This document shows positions 1 through 9,122 of a stretch of DNA of 64,000 nucleotides, in pieces. The stretch is from Alphaproteobacteria bacterium (GTDB taxonomy: Bacteria; Pseudomonadota; Alphaproteobacteria; Rhodobacterales; Rhodobacteraceae). The notes beneath the pieces are model-generated. The model did no database searches and had not been told where the DNA came from. It saw only the letters and a list, made by a program, of their open reading frames with translations. The translations under genes were made by a program, and so were the position numbers. The stretch covers positions 167,771-231,770 of the forward strand of contig JASBSZ010000047.1 in the NCBI GenBank assembly GCA_030148665.1, read 5' to 3'. The stretch's first letter is position 1. Each line of letters begins with the position of its first letter.

Positions 1-194
1 TCGTGCGCCAGTATCTGAATGGCGCGGGCGAGCTGGAGCTGGTGCGCTCGGGCCTGGATGACACCATGCGCGAAGCCTATCGGGCCATGCGCGAGGTCTG
101 GCATGGCCGAGACGACGTGCATGATCTGCGGGTCGCAGCCTATATCGTGTCGATCGAGCGTGTCGCCAGCAGCTATCGCGACAAGGGGCTGTAG
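1..194 (+). CDS. Glu/Leu/Phe/Val dehydrogenase, C-terminal end (partial)
   Basis: The reading frame enters from the left edge and ends at TAG. The visible 60-odd residues (starting VRQYLNGAGELELVRSGL, then TMREAYRAMREVW and a terminal VASSYRDKGL) match the C-terminal helices of NAD(P)-dependent glutamate dehydrogenases, which interconvert glutamate and 2-oxoglutarate. The nucleotide-binding and catalytic parts lie outside the window, so cofactor preference cannot be judged. Confidence 0.75.
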   Translation, partial: VRQYLNGAGELELVRSGLDDTMREAYRAMREVWHGRDDVHDLRVAAYIVSIERVASSYRDKGL

Positions 195-260
195 CCCGGC
201 AGCATCGCGACCACAAGGTGTACCCCTGTCTCGATGGGGGTGCGCCTGTCCAGGTTACCG

Positions 261-1487
261 CTATGACAGGCTGCGCGCGATTTCGCGGAACATCTCGATA
301 TTGGCCAGCGTGATCCGGCCATCGCCTTCGCGGAACCTGCGGTCGGCGGAATTGACCGCAATCACGACTCCGGCGCGCTGGTTGACATAGATGTATTGGC
401 CGTAGATGCCGATGGCGAAAAACTCTCCCTCTTCGGCCTCGGGCGGCAACCACCACTGGAAACCGTAACCAAGCTGGCCGTTGTCGGTCAGCTGGTCGTC
501 CTCGCTGGGTTCAAGCCCCGAATGGGTGGTTGACTGCCGCACCCATTCCTCGGGCACGACCTGCTTGTCACCCACCCTGCCCCGGTTGCACATCATCAAC
601 CCGAAACGGGCGTAATCGCGCGTGCGCATGTTCAACCCGCCCAGCACGAAATCGATTCCGAAACCATCGGTCAGGTAATAGGCGTCAGCCTCCATCCCCA
701 GCGGGCGCAGGATGGTTTCGGCCAGGTAATCCGCGTTGCTGCGCCCGGTGGCCCCGCGCAGCACCATGCCCAGAACATGGGTGTCGATCGAAACATATTG
801 CCAGGCGCTGCCGGGTGGGCGCGCGCGTTCCCTGAGGCCAGCGGCAAAGCCATCCATCGACTTGCCCAGCGCCAGAACACGGCCCATGCGGTTGATGTCG
901 GAATGGAAATCCAGATAGTCCTCGTTGAACCTGATCCCTGACGCCATGTTCAGCACGTTACGGATGGTCACGCCCTCATAGGCAGTTCCGGCCAGTTCCG
1001 GCACATGTTCCGTCACATATGCGTCGAGCGACGGGATCAGGCCGTCGCGTACCGCACAACCGAAGGCGGCGGAAAGAAAACTCTTGGCCATCGACCAGCT
1101 GATCCGCCTGTCGTGCGGCCCGGTGCCCAAACGATAATCCTCGTATGCGATCTGGCCATCCTTCAGAACCACCATCGCGGTCTGGTTCCGCTCGACCCGC
1201 CAGGCGGCAAGATCATGTTCCCGCCCCCTGAAGGAAAATCGCTCGGGCAGATCCTGCGCCCTGGTGGGCAGGGGCAGAGGGTCGGCCGATTTGACCGGCA
1301 ATTCCTTGTGAAAAAAAATGCCGCGCATGTCGGAAAAGTTCCGCACGATGTTCTTTTCCGAGAACAGGGAATTGACCCGCATCAGGCGTTGCAGTTTGGG
1401 CCAATCAAGCCGCGCCACCACGGGCAGGATCACCCCGACCCCACCGATTGCGCCGCGCAACTGCTTGACAAGTGCCGACACCTTCAC
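261..1487 (-). CDS. serine hydrolase, class C beta-lactamase-like
   Basis: A 408-residue protein of the beta-lactamase/transpeptidase-like superfamily (class C, esterase, D-aminopeptidase group). The nucleophile motif SMAKSF (SxxK) is near residue 133, followed by YVSIDTH in the place of the YxN motif, and GYGFQWW and a GQYIYVN segment near the C-terminus where the third active-site box is expected. Substrate is unknown; many relatives are carboxylesterases rather than true beta-lactamases. No clear signal peptide is seen. The start is GTG with a GAGGGG Shine-Dalgarno stretch directly upstream. It converges with the gene to its left and lies downstream of pth on the same strand. Confidence 0.8.
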   Translation of the reverse strand: MKVSALVKQLRGAIGGVGVILPVVARLDWPKLQRLMRVNSLFSEKNIVRNFSDMRGIFFHKELPVKSADPLPLPTRAQDLPERFSFRGREHDLAAWRVERNQTAMVVLKDGQIAYEDYRLGTGPHDRRISWSMAKSFLSAAFGCAVRDGLIPSLDAYVTEHVPELAGTAYEGVTIRNVLNMASGIRFNEDYLDFHSDINRMGRVLALGKSMDGFAAGLRERARPPGSAWQYVSIDTHVLGMVLRGATGRSNADYLAETILRPLGMEADAYYLTDGFGIDFVLGGLNMRTRDYARFGLMMCNRGRVGDKQVVPEEWVRQSTTHSGLEPSEDDQLTDNGQLGYGFQWWLPPEAEEGEFFAIGIYGQYIYVNQRAGVVIAVNSADRRFREGDGRITLANIEMFREIARSLS

Positions 1488-1561
1488 CCCCTCGCCGCCC
1501 TGCTATTCGGGCCAGACTAGTCGGAACCTGACCAGATGGTCAATCGGCCGCGACCTTGACG

Positions 1562-2251
1562 TCAGCGAAACTTGTCAACCAGCCGCTGCAAGGGGGTGCG
1601 GGGGTCTTCCCCGGGCGCGGGGGCGGGATCGGGTTCGGCCTTGCGCCCCTGTCCCTTGCCGGCCTCACCGCCCGATGATCGCGGCGGTGCAACCCGCAAT
1701 GCCACCTTGTTCATGAAACGCCCGCTGTCGCCCTCGGCCAGATCCGGTGCGCCGTCGGAAATGCCGCGCAGCACATCATCAAGCCATTCCTGATCAGCGC
1801 GCGCAAAATCATGCAGCACATAGCCCGCTACCCGATCCTTGTGCCCCGGATGGCCGATCCCGATGCGGACCCGCCCGTAATCGGCCCCCACATGCTGGTG
1901 GATCGAACGCAGCCCGTTATGGCCCGCATGTCCCCCGCCCTGCTTGAACCGCAGCTTTCCCGGAGCCAGGTCCAGCTCGTCATGAAAGACGATGATGTCG
2001 CCGGGCGCGATCTTGAAAAACCGGGCGGCCGCACCGACCGACTGGCCCGAATTGTTCATATAGGTCTGGGGCTTGAGCAGCATCACCTTTTCGTGCCCAA
2101 GCCGGCCTTCGGAAACCAGCCCCTGATGTTTCGACTTCCAGGGCGAAAAACCGTGATCATCGTGAATCCGGTCCACGGCCATGAACCCCACATTATGACG
2201 GTGCCCGGCATATTTCGCACCCGGATTTCCCAGACCGACAAAAAGCTTCAT
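1562..2251 (-). CDS. pth: peptidyl-tRNA hydrolase
   Basis: Peptidyl-tRNA hydrolase releases peptides from prematurely dropped peptidyl-tRNAs in the cytoplasm. The N-terminus [20 protein letters not shown] carries the conserved GLGNPG and the catalytic His region, and [13 protein letters not shown] and HDELDL are family motifs. The ATG at 2251 is preferred because the family starts at MKLxVGLGNPG; a longer frame runs further upstream. At 229 residues it is longer than the usual 190-200 owing to a low-complexity, proline- and charge-rich C-terminal tail. It lies about 80 bp downstream of rplY on the same strand, the common rplY-pth pairing. Confidence 0.95.
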   Translation of the reverse strand: MKLFVGLGNPGAKYAGHRHNVGFMAVDRIHDDHGFSPWKSKHQGLVSEGRLGHEKVMLLKPQTYMNNSGQSVGAAARFFKIAPGDIIVFHDELDLAPGKLRFKQGGGHAGHNGLRSIHQHVGADYGRVRIGIGHPGHKDRVAGYVLHDFARADQEWLDDVLRGISDGAPDLAEGDSGRFMNKVALRVAPPRSSGGEAGKGQGRKAEPDPAPAPGEDPRTPLQRLVDKFR

Positions 2252-2332
2252 GTCCCTGTTCCCCATGACAAAGGCGCGCCTGCCGTCCGGCATGGCGCGC
2301 CCTGAATATCATGACCGCAGAGGGCTGGCGAG

Positions 2333-2968
2333 CTACTCTTCGCTGCTCTCTTCGGCTTCTCCTTCGGCCTCGTCCTCATTATCGGCCGAGCGCAGGCCCG
2401 ACGGCGCCGAGATGTTGGCGATCACGAAATCGCGGTCGGTGATGACCGGGCGCGTGCCCTCGGGAAGGGTGATTTCCGACATGTGAATGACGTCACCCAC
2501 ATCGTGTTCTGACACATCGACAACCAGCTTTTCCGGGATGTCGCCCGCGGTCACCATCAGCTCGACCTCGGGACGCACGACGGTCAGAACGCCGCCACGC
2601 TTGAGGCCGACACTCACATCTTCACCGACAAACTCGACGGGAATGAACAGGTTGATGCGCGAATTGCGGTGCAGACGCATCAGGTCGATATGGGTCGGCA
2701 GATCCTTGACCACGTCACGCTGGACGTTCCGGCAGATGACACGCACGTCATCGTGGCCCTCGACCTTCAGATTGAAAAGGGTGGACATGAAACGTCCTGC
2801 GCGCAACCTTTTCAGCAATTCGTTGAACTTGACGTTGATCGGCAGCGGGTCCTGCCCACCACCATATACAACTCCGGGGACGAACCCCTCACGGCGTGCC
2901 TGACGGGCGGCCCCCTTGCCTGTCCCCGCGCGCACCGTGGCGTGAAGATCCGGAATCTGTCCAGCCAT
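2333..2968 (-). CDS. rplY: 50S ribosomal protein L25/general stress protein Ctc
   Basis: Ribosomal protein L25, Ctc (two-domain) form, which binds 5S rRNA. The N-terminal L25 domain begins [19 protein letters not shown] and contains [14 protein letters not shown]; the C-terminal TL5-like domain follows, with an acidic tail ([16 protein letters not shown]). The start at 2968 is supported by an AGGAG ribosome-binding site (attcaggagaatacc) just upstream, against a longer frame beginning at 3016. It is 211 residues long, normal for the long form, and is followed by pth on the same strand. Confidence 0.95.
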   Translation of the reverse strand: MAGQIPDLHATVRAGTGKGAARQARREGFVPGVVYGGGQDPLPINVKFNELLKRLRAGRFMSTLFNLKVEGHDDVRVICRNVQRDVVKDLPTHIDLMRLHRNSRINLFIPVEFVGEDVSVGLKRGGVLTVVRPEVELMVTAGDIPEKLVVDVSEHDVGDVIHMSEITLPEGTRPVITDRDFVIANISAPSGLRSADNEDEAEGEAEESSEE

Positions 2969-3197
2969 CGGTATTCTCCTGAATATACATGACGCGACCT
3001 TCCTCCAAGGGTGCAAGGCCGCAGGAAGCCTGCCCTATAAGGCCTCGGCCCGCGCTTGCCAAGGGGGAGGGAGCGGGAAAATCGCATAGATGCCACCGGG
3101 TCGCGGCACAAGGCGCGGCAAACACGGGGCAAACACGGGGCTGGTACAGGGGTTTGCCTTGCGCTAAACGGGGCGAAACCGAATTTCGAGGCACATC
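2969..3197. promoter_or_regulatory. divergent intergenic region rplY / metG
   Basis: This 229-bp gap separates the divergently transcribed rplY (left) and metG (right) and must hold both promoters, although no convincing -35/-10 pair was identified. An imperfect tandem repeat of the 12-mer GGCAAACACGGG lies near 3116-3143. Otherwise nothing is seen. Confidence 0.4.
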
Positions 3198-4910
3198 ATG
3201 GCACGTATTCTGATCACTTCGGCGCTCCCCTATATCAACGGTATCAAGCATCTGGGAAACCTGGTCGGCAGTCAGCTGCCATCCGACACCTATGCCCGCT
3301 ACATGCGCGCGCGCGGCCACGAGGTGATGTATATCTGCGCAACCGACGAACACGGCACCCCGGCCGAGATCGCCGCCGCCAAGGCAGGCAAGCCGGTGGC
3401 GGAATACTGCGCCGAAATGCACGAGGTTCAGGCCGAACTTGCCCGCGGTTTCCGCCTTTCCTTTGATTTCTTTGGCCGTTCCTCGAGCGCCCGCAACCGC
3501 CAGCTGACCCAACATCTTGCCAAGCGCCTGGGCGAAAACGGGCTGATCGAGGTCGTGACCGAAAAGCAGGTCTATTCAAAGGCCGATGGCCGCTTTCTGC
3601 CGGACCGCTATATCGAGGGCACCTGCCCGAATTGCGGCTATGACAGCGCGCGGGGCGATCAATGCGAAAACTGCACGAAACAGCTGGACCCCACCGACCT
3701 GATCAATCCGCGCAGCGCGATTTCGGGCTCGACCGATCTGGAAGTGCGCGAAACGAAGCACCTGTTCCTGCGGCAAAGCAAGCTGCGCGACCGGCTAGAT
3801 GCGTGGATCGATTCCAAAAAGGACTGGCCGATCCTGACCACCTCGATTGCGAAAAAATGGCTGCATGACGGCGACGGATTGCAGGACCGCGGCATCACCC
3901 GCGATCTCGACTGGGGTATCCCGGTGCAGTTTCCGGGCGCGCCCTGGGAGGGCATGGAGGGAAAGGTATTCTACGTCTGGTTCGACGCGCCCATCGAATA
4001 TATCGGCGCCACCGCCGAATGGGCCGACGCGAACGGGCTGGACGACAGCGCGTGGGAACGCTGGTGGCGCACCGACAAGGGCGCCGACGACGTGCGCTAT
4101 GTGCAGTTCATGGGCAAGGACAACGTGCCCTTCCACACGCTTTCATTCCCCGCAACGCTGATGGGCTCGGAAGAGCCGTGGAAGCTGGTCGATTACATCA
4201 AGAGCTTCAACTACCTCAACTATGATGGCGGGCAGTTTTCGACATCAAAGGGCCGCGGCGTGTTCATGGACCAGGCGCTGGAAATTCTGCCCAGCGATTA
4301 CTGGCGCTGGTGGCTTCTGTCCCATGTGCCGGAAAACTCCGACAGCGAATTCACCTGGGAAAACTTTCAGGCCAGCATCAACAAGGATCTGGCCGACGTA
4401 CTGGGCAATTTCGTCAGTCGCGTCACCAAGTTCTGCCGCAGCAAGTTTGGCGAGGTCGTGCCGGAAGGTGGCGCATATGGGGCGGCCGAGCAGGCTGTCA
4501 TTGATGAAATCTCGACCCGTCTGGCGGCCTATCAGGCCCATATGGAGGCGATCGAGATCCGCAAGGCCACGGCCGAGCTGCGGGCGATCTGGGCCGTGGG
4601 CAACGAATACCTGCAAGAGGCCGCGCCCTGGGCCGTGTTCAAGACCGACCCCGAGCGCGCCGGCGCCATCATCCGCTTTGCGCTGAACCTGATCCGCCTT
4701 TACGCAGTTCTGTCCGAACCGTTCATCCCGGATGCCAGCAGGGCCATGCTGGATGCCATGAAAACGGACGTCCGCGATTGGCCCGGGGATGTTTCGGCGG
4801 CTTTGGCCGAGTTGAAACCGGGGCACCCATTTTCCGTGCCCGAGGTTCTGTTCGCCAAGATTACCGATGCAGCACGCGAGGAAATGGAGGAACGGTTCAA
4901 GGGCCGGTAG
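3198..4910 (+). CDS. metG: methionyl-tRNA synthetase
   Basis: Charges tRNA-Met (including the initiator) with methionine. The N-terminal catalytic domain starts [20 protein letters not shown] with the HIGH-equivalent HLGN. A zinc-knuckle CPNCGY/CENC pair lies near residues 142-158 and the KMSKS-equivalent STSKG near 349. The C-terminal anticodon-binding helical domain follows. The protein is 570 residues, without the C-terminal tRNA-binding (Trbp111-like) dimerisation domain of the E. coli enzyme. It ends in TAG inside a possible terminator hairpin. Confidence 0.96.
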   Translation: MARILITSALPYINGIKHLGNLVGSQLPSDTYARYMRARGHEVMYICATDEHGTPAEIAAAKAGKPVAEYCAEMHEVQAELARGFRLSFDFFGRSSSARNRQLTQHLAKRLGENGLIEVVTEKQVYSKADGRFLPDRYIEGTCPNCGYDSARGDQCENCTKQLDPTDLINPRSAISGSTDLEVRETKHLFLRQSKLRDRLDAWIDSKKDWPILTTSIAKKWLHDGDGLQDRGITRDLDWGIPVQFPGAPWEGMEGKVFYVWFDAPIEYIGATAEWADANGLDDSAWERWWRTDKGADDVRYVQFMGKDNVPFHTLSFPATLMGSEEPWKLVDYIKSFNYLNYDGGQFSTSKGRGVFMDQALEILPSDYWRWWLLSHVPENSDSEFTWENFQASINKDLADVLGNFVSRVTKFCRSKFGEVVPEGGAYGAAEQAVIDEISTRLAAYQAHMEAIEIRKATAELRAIWAVGNEYLQEAAPWAVFKTDPERAGAIIRFALNLIRLYAVLSEPFIPDASRAMLDAMKTDVRDWPGDVSAALAELKPGHPFSVPEVLFAKITDAAREEMEERFKGR

Positions 4911-4920
4911 GGAACCGGCC
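4902..4920 (+). terminator. possible hairpin terminator of metG
   Basis: GGCCGGT and ACCGGCC form a perfect 7-bp stem with a 5-nt loop overlapping the metG stop codon. No U-tract follows, so this may be a weak or factor-assisted terminator. Confidence 0.35.
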
Positions 4921-4937
4921 TGACCGCACCGTGCGAT

Positions 4938-5267
4938 TCATTGGCTGGAAAAACCGCGGCGTGTCGGCGTCCAGGCACAATTGTCCGACTCGGAAAATTT
5001 CACGACGCGCTCGGTCTGGCCGGGGCGTGACAGGCGCGAACACCCCTCCAGCGCATCGGCCCCGGCAAATACCCCGACAAGGATTCGGGCCGCGTCCTCA
5101 TCGACGTCCAGGCACAGCACGCCACCTGCGGCGGTCATGCAGGAAACCCGCTGACCCTGCAAATCATCGACCACCAGAAACAAAGATTCGTCCGTGTGGT
5201 TCTCGATACAAGCGGGCGCCCCGACAGCCGGGTTTCCCCAGACTGCCAGAGCGCCCGCGAATATCAT
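4938..5267 (-). CDS. hypothetical secreted cysteine-containing protein
   Basis: A 109-residue protein with an N-terminal signal-peptide-like segment (MIFAGALAVWGNPAVGAPAC) and five or more cysteines in the mature part. I do not recognise the family. The ATG at 5267 was chosen; the frame stays open from a TTG at 5318 that overlaps the cytochrome c gene, which would hide the signal peptide. It sits immediately downstream of the cytochrome c gene on the same strand and may be co-transcribed. Confidence 0.6.
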   Translation of the reverse strand: MIFAGALAVWGNPAVGAPACIENHTDESLFLVVDDLQGQRVSCMTAAGGVLCLDVDEDAARILVGVFAGADALEGCSRLSRPGQTERVVKFSESDNCAWTPTRRGFSSQ

Positions 5268-5298
5268 GCCGCAGGCCCCGACCGGGCCCAGGGCGCGA

Positions 5299-5709
5299 TT
5301 ACTTGGAAAGCGTGGCAAGATAGGCCGCGACGTTTTCGCGATCGGCCTGTTTCTTCAGCTTGTAGGACATCTTGGAACGGGCCTTGGAATCGCCGAGACG
5401 GGCACGCAGGTACTTCGTCGGGTTTTCCAGCCACTTGACCACTTCTTCCTCGGACCAGACCAGGCCATCCTCGCCAGCCTTCTTGAGATACTTGCTGTAC
5501 TTGTAGCCCTCATAGGTGCCGGCGGTACGGCCGATCACGTCATTCAGCACGGGGCCGACTGCGTTCCTGGCCTTGTCGCCCACCTTGTGGCATGCCGCGC
5601 ATTTCTTGAAAACCTTCTGACCAAGAGCGGCGTCGCCCGCTGCATAGGCTCCGTTTGCCGCAAAGGCTGCGACCGCGAAGATGGCGAGACTCTTCATTCC
5701 GAAACGCAT
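5299..5709 (-). CDS. periplasmic c-type cytochrome (cytochrome c2/c550-like)
   Basis: Class I mono-heme cytochrome c of 136 residues. An N-terminal Sec signal (MRFGMKSLAIFAVAAFAANG, cleavage after AYA) is followed by the heme-binding motif CAACH. The methionine ligand is probably the M of KMSYKL near the C-terminus. It resembles cytochrome c2/c550 of Rhodobacterales, a soluble periplasmic electron carrier. A second in-frame ATG (MKSL) four codons in is an alternative start. Followed by the 109-residue secreted protein. Confidence 0.88.
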   Translation of the reverse strand: MRFGMKSLAIFAVAAFAANGAYAAGDAALGQKVFKKCAACHKVGDKARNAVGPVLNDVIGRTAGTYEGYKYSKYLKKAGEDGLVWSEEEVVKWLENPTKYLRARLGDSKARSKMSYKLKKQADRENVAAYLATLSK

Positions 5710-5817
5710 GTGCTTTCCTTTCGTTTGCTGTGACGCTTGGTGTTAATTCTCGTTTCTTTGGCCGTGGCAGTCCAGTCACGGGATGGTGACATGTCGTAAC
5801 GCCATGTTGAAAACATG

Positions 5818-5861
5818 TTGCAAATCCGTGTACACCGGTTCGATTCCGGTACTCGCCTCCA
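5818..5861 (+). tRNA. 3' fragment of tRNA-Cys(GCA), attachment-site remnant
   Basis: The sequence from TTGCAAATCCG to CGCCTCCA contains a complete tRNA-Cys anticodon loop (GCA), the 3' side of the anticodon stem, the T-arm (CCGGTTCGATTCCGG), the 3' acceptor strand ACTCGCC, the U73 discriminator typical of tRNA-Cys, and an encoded CCA. The matching 5' half is absent: no GGCGAGT acceptor strand or D-arm occurs upstream. Such 3' halves are what tRNA-targeting integrases leave as attR or attL copies. It is not a functional tRNA gene. Confidence 0.75.
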
Positions 5862-5987
5862 AATATTTCAAAGACTTAGCGGACGGGCGGCGCACGAAGG
5901 GCGGATGTTTTCACATCCGTTTTCACGTTTCCCGTTTTGTTTTTGTTCTGTTCCGGGTGCATTTACGGCGCCGTTGTGCAAGGGTTT

Positions 5988-7082
5988 TCAGTTCCAGAAC
6001 CGATCACGCACCAGGGCCTGGCGCATGCCGTCCGGGGTTACGATTTCGAGCTGCGTGCCTGCGTCCCAATGGCTGCGATCAACCATGCCGATCGCCACAT
6101 TGACCCCGAAATCGGGCGAAAAGGCCACCGAGGTGACCTGTCCCACTTGCCGCCCATCGGCGAAGAGCGGCCAGACGTTGGTGGGCGTGCCGAGGGGCTC
6201 TCCGGCGATCTCGACCGGGCGGATGATGCGCTTCGGGCCGTTCGCGACCTCGCGTGCGAGCGCCGCGCGGCCGATGAATTCATCAGGCGAATTGCAGAAC
6301 CTCCCGAGCCCGCATTCATACGGCGTGTTTTCGCGCCGCATGTCGCTGCCGTAAGAGAGTAGCCCGCTTTCGATCCGCTCGATCTGGTTCGGACAGCCCG
6401 CCCGCACATTCAGATCCTCGCCCGCCGCAAACAGCGCATCCCACAGCGGCATGCCGTATTCCGCCCCCTCGACATAGATTTCAAAGCCGCCCTGCTTGGA
6501 CCAGCCCGAGCGGGCGACGACGAATGTGCGCCCCTCAAACGGCAACTCCCTGTAGCGGAAAAAGCGGATGTCATGGACCTCGGGGCCGAAGACACGTTCC
6601 ATCAGCGCCTCGGCCTTGGGGCCCTGCACGGCCAGAGGTGAAACGTCAGGTTCGGTGATCTCGACATCGAGCCCCAGCGCCGTTGCCACCCCCAGCGCCC
6701 ACAGGAGCAGGTCGCTGTCGGCGAGCGACAGCCAGAAATGATCGGGCCCGCGGCGCACCGCGACGGGATCGTTCAGCATGCCGCCCGCGGCATCGACGCA
6801 CGGCACATAATAGCACTGGTCGGCCTGCATGCGGCCGATGTCGCGCGGGCTGATCAGGCGCATGAGCCTTTCGGCGTCCGGCCCCTTGATCGAGACCTGC
6901 CGTTCGCAGGCCACATCCCACAGCTGCACATGCCGCTTGAGATGGGCGCAGTCGGCCTCGAGACTTTCGAACACCGTCGGCAGCAGCATGTGGTTGTAGA
7001 CGGTGAAAGCCTTGGCCCCGGCTGCGCGCACCCCGGGCGTGAAGGGCGTTTCGCGCACCCGGCGCGAGGGAAAGACGGGCAT
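5988..7082 (-). CDS. dmdA: DMSP demethylase-like aminomethyltransferase (DmdA)
   Basis: GcvT-fold protein of 364 residues, closest by memory to dimethylsulfoniopropionate demethylase DmdA, which passes a methyl group from DMSP to tetrahydrofolate. Signature stretches are VFPSRRVRETPFTPGV, VYNHMLLPTVFESLE, WDVACERQVSIKGPD, CYYVPCVDAAGGMLNDPVAV and SGWSKQGGFEIYVEG. The start at 7082 is chosen because the family begins near FPSRR and a GGAGAAA site precedes it; the frame extends 10 codons further. Paralogous dimethylglycine or sarcosine demethylase-like proteins are the main alternative. It sits between the tRNA-Cys fragment and the first integrase remnant. Confidence 0.8.
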   Translation of the reverse strand: MPVFPSRRVRETPFTPGVRAAGAKAFTVYNHMLLPTVFESLEADCAHLKRHVQLWDVACERQVSIKGPDAERLMRLISPRDIGRMQADQCYYVPCVDAAGGMLNDPVAVRRGPDHFWLSLADSDLLLWALGVATALGLDVEITEPDVSPLAVQGPKAEALMERVFGPEVHDIRFFRYRELPFEGRTFVVARSGWSKQGGFEIYVEGAEYGMPLWDALFAAGEDLNVRAGCPNQIERIESGLLSYGSDMRRENTPYECGLGRFCNSPDEFIGRAALAREVANGPKRIIRPVEIAGEPLGTPTNVWPLFADGRQVGQVTSVAFSPDFGVNVAIGMVDRSHWDAGTQLEIVTPDGMRQALVRDRFWN

Positions 7083-7284
7083 GGTGTTTCTCCGAATCCG
7101 TAATGGCGGCACAGGGCGAAATGAATCGGCCCGGAATGCTTGGATATGATGGTCGCAAAAAGGGGCCCGCCCGCTGTCGGAAAAGCGACCATCTGCGTTC
7201 GTTTTGCGCGGCGGTCGCTGTGGTTTTCAGATGCTGCGGGGCTGTTACGCGGGCGTCACAGGCAAGGTCATTCCTGCCCGACTC
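7083..7284. other. intergenic region upstream of dmdA
   Basis: Presumed dmdA promoter side (minus strand). No recognised element was seen up to the integrase remnant. Confidence 0.3.
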
Positions 7285-7350
7285 CCTCCGCGCCTCCGGC
7301 GCCATCATCGCCCGCGCCTTCTGCCGCGCCGCACCCACATATCTAACGAC
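7285..7350 (-). pseudogene. integrase 3'-end remnant, copy 1
   Basis: The minus strand reads VVRYVGAARQKARAMMAPEA, matching the last segment of the intact integrase at 25766-26752 (VMRYAGAARQKARAMMAQEA), including the presumed catalytic Tyr. Everything upstream of that Tyr region is gone, and no stop codon follows at the expected place. It is oriented like the other three copies. Confidence 0.75.
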
Positions 7351-7485
7351 CGATGCGCGGTTGTTCCTGCTGATGGTTCGTCTTGCGCTGGGCAATCTTT
7401 TCTTTTTCTTCGCGAGGCGCATTGAAGCTTTCTAACCGGAACTAGGTTGCCTATTAAGCGAGTTAAAAGCAAAGGAGTTCCGGTA

Positions 7486-7789
7486 ATGGCAACAAAAGTC
7501 AGAGTCGGCAGGTGCGCGAAACGCGAACTGTCTGAATTGGGCAGCCGCTTGAAGCTCGCCCGCGCTCCGAAGTTTTCCCGCAACCCTGGTCGCCGAACGG
7601 GCCGCGATCAGTGCCAGAACTCTCCAAAAGATCGAAGCAGGAGACCCCACAGTCAAGATCGGCAGTTATGCCGCCGTCCTCCAGGCGCTGGGCTTGATAC
7701 GGGGCTGGGGTTCGATCAACGATCCCGAAGGTGAGCACATCTCAATCGACTACACACCGAAGCGCGCGAGGCTGAGAGATGGCGGGTGA
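7486..7789 (+). pseudogene. frameshifted HipB-like XRE antitoxin
   Basis: Starts at ATG 7486 after an AAAGGAG site. The first frame reads MATKVRVG...LGSRLKLAR; a one-base shift near the CGAAGTTTTCCC run then gives ATLVAERAAISARTLQKIEA and GDPTVKIGSYAAVLQALGL, a classic helix-turn-helix antitoxin. Total length is 304 nt, not a multiple of three. Its stop overlaps the ATG of the truncated hipA at 7779. It resembles the intact HipB at 48898-49200 (same GDPxVxIGxYxxVLQALGL block). Confidence 0.75.
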
Positions 7790-7913
7790 AATAAATGTCT
7801 GGCTGGATTGGCATGGCATGCGCCAGATCGGTGTTCTGCGCCGCACGCCCGGTCGCGGGCGAGAGCGCGTGGTGCCGCCAACCGGGCCAGCGTTTCAATC
7901 AGACGCCGTTTGA
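7779..7913 (+). pseudogene. truncated HipA N-terminus
   Basis: ATG at 7779 overlaps the antitoxin stop, the usual hipBA coupling. The 44 codons read MAGEINVWLDWHGMRQIGVL then RRTPGRGRERV, which is the HipA N-terminal beta-strand region. After that the frame runs into a tandem-repeat array and stops. The kinase domain is missing, probably cut off by insertion or deletion at the repeats. Confidence 0.7.
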
Positions 7914-7992
7914 CTTTCAATCGGTCGGGCTCGCGCTTTCAATTGGTCGGATCTTTCAATCGGTCGGGCTCGCGATTTCAATTGGTCGGATC
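7893..7992. repeat. tandem repeat array, possible IS21-type end
   Basis: Two near-identical 39-bp units (7915-7953 and 7954-7992), each made of TTTCAATCGGTCGGGCTCGC plus TTTCAATTGGTCGGATC, preceded by a diverged half unit from 7893. Read on the minus strand the units contain GATCCGACC, similar to GATCCGCCC in the array at 12389-12480. Multiple short terminal repeats are typical of IS21-family ends. The array truncates hipA. Confidence 0.55.
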
Positions 7993-8151
7993 TTTCGGCG
8001 TAGGCCATCGGCAGGATCTGGCGCGAGGCTGCAGCAGTTGGTTACCCCTCGGATAGAGGCCTTTCGGCAGCCGCGCACCCCGCGCGCTCCGTTGTTGCAA
8101 AATTAGGGATAAACAACTATCTATGGGGAACGAAAAGAGGAGAATGCGGAA

Positions 8152-8412
8152 ATGTCTGCCGTGGCTTCCAAGGTTTTGGGAACTGTGAACGCGCCCTATG
8201 GCGCGAACCTTTCTGCACATCAACTTGCCGCCTGCATTTCCAGCCTGGACATGATGCAAGAGGCCTTCGGCCAAGTCTTCTCTTTCTTTACAGAGGTTAA
8301 GCTTGATCTCCAAGAAGCCTTCATTCAAGAGATGGGCATTGAAGACGGCGCAAAAACTGTAGCCGCATATCTTCAAACGCAGTGCGCGAACCCCGTCCCT
8401 CTCGCAGCATAA
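8152..8412 (+). CDS. small protein, candidate antitoxin partner of the AbiEii-like gene
   Basis: An 86-residue protein starting MSAVASKVLGTVNAPYGANL, preceded by an AGAGGAGA ribosome-binding site and ending 10 bp before the nucleotidyltransferase gene. I do not recognise its family; the middle (LDMMQEAFGQVFSFFTEVKL) looks amphipathic. Its size, spacing and position match the antitoxin slot of AbiEii-type toxin modules, which is the only basis for the suggestion. It lies between two integrase remnants. Confidence 0.55.
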   Translation: MSAVASKVLGTVNAPYGANLSAHQLAACISSLDMMQEAFGQVFSFFTEVKLDLQEAFIQEMGIEDGAKTVAAYLQTQCANPVPLAA

Positions 8413-8422
8413 GCGTTTCTAC

Positions 8423-9094
8423 ATGAACACGCCCGCCCCGAGTCGCTGGAGCGAACTTTTTGATGTTGCAGTATCGATCATCGGGCAAGCAAACAGGGAC
8501 GTAACCATCATCGATCGATGGGCTTTGGGTGGCGGAACCGCGCTCATGTTGCAGATCGATCACCGTGAAAGCCATGACATCGACTTGTTTGTGGATGATC
8601 CGCAGTTGATGTCGTTTTTGAATCCGAAAACACGAGACTTCGATCTTTCCTTGCGTCCAAGCAGCTACATTTCCGACGGCACACAATCCCTCAAGATCGT
8701 TTTTGACGGGATTGGTGAGATCGATGTCATTTGCTGTGGATGGTTGACTGACGACTTTGCGAGCAAGCAAGAAATCAACGGGCATCAGGTGTTGCTCGAA
8801 AAACCCAGAGAAATTATTGCCAAAAAAGTTTTTCACCGAGGTTGGAACCTGCAGCCTCGTGATATGTTTGACATCGCCGCTGTTCGCCAAACCCATGGCG
8901 ACGAATACCTCATCGAGGCCCTTTCATCCTTTCCCCAACAAGTTGAAATTGCGCTAGACGTTGCGACAAAGTTCAATCCGGAATTGGCAAAAAGTATTCT
9001 GTCCAATTTGACAGTTCGAGATGAATTTGTCGACACGATCAGAACCGCTCAGGCGTCAACGATAGAGCTTCTTTCAAAGGCCTCCCAACCGTGA
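8423..9094 (+). CDS. nucleotidyl transferase AbiEii/AbiGii toxin-family protein
   Basis: A 223-residue protein with the nucleotidyltransferase signature GGGTALMLQIDHRESHDIDL (GG-T... D-x-D) around residues 36-55, as in AbiEii/AbiGii toxins that modify tRNA ends or other RNAs and act in phage abortive infection or as toxin-antitoxin toxins. A downstream lysine-rich helix (EKPREIIAKKVFHRG) and the RDMFDI motif fit the family. The codon usage and lower GC than the flanking core genes suggest transfer. Target and partner are unproven. Confidence 0.8.
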   Translation: MNTPAPSRWSELFDVAVSIIGQANRDVTIIDRWALGGGTALMLQIDHRESHDIDLFVDDPQLMSFLNPKTRDFDLSLRPSSYISDGTQSLKIVFDGIGEIDVICCGWLTDDFASKQEINGHQVLLEKPREIIAKKVFHRGWNLQPRDMFDIAAVRQTHGDEYLIEALSSFPQQVEIALDVATKFNPELAKSILSNLTVRDEFVDTIRTAQASTIELLSKASQP

Positions 9095-9122
9095 CATTCA
9101 GGCAGGCAGACATGGGATTCGC

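Noticed and set aside
7893..7992. CRISPR array
   Set aside because: Units are contiguous with no unique spacers and only two copies; fits tandem or IS-end repeats.
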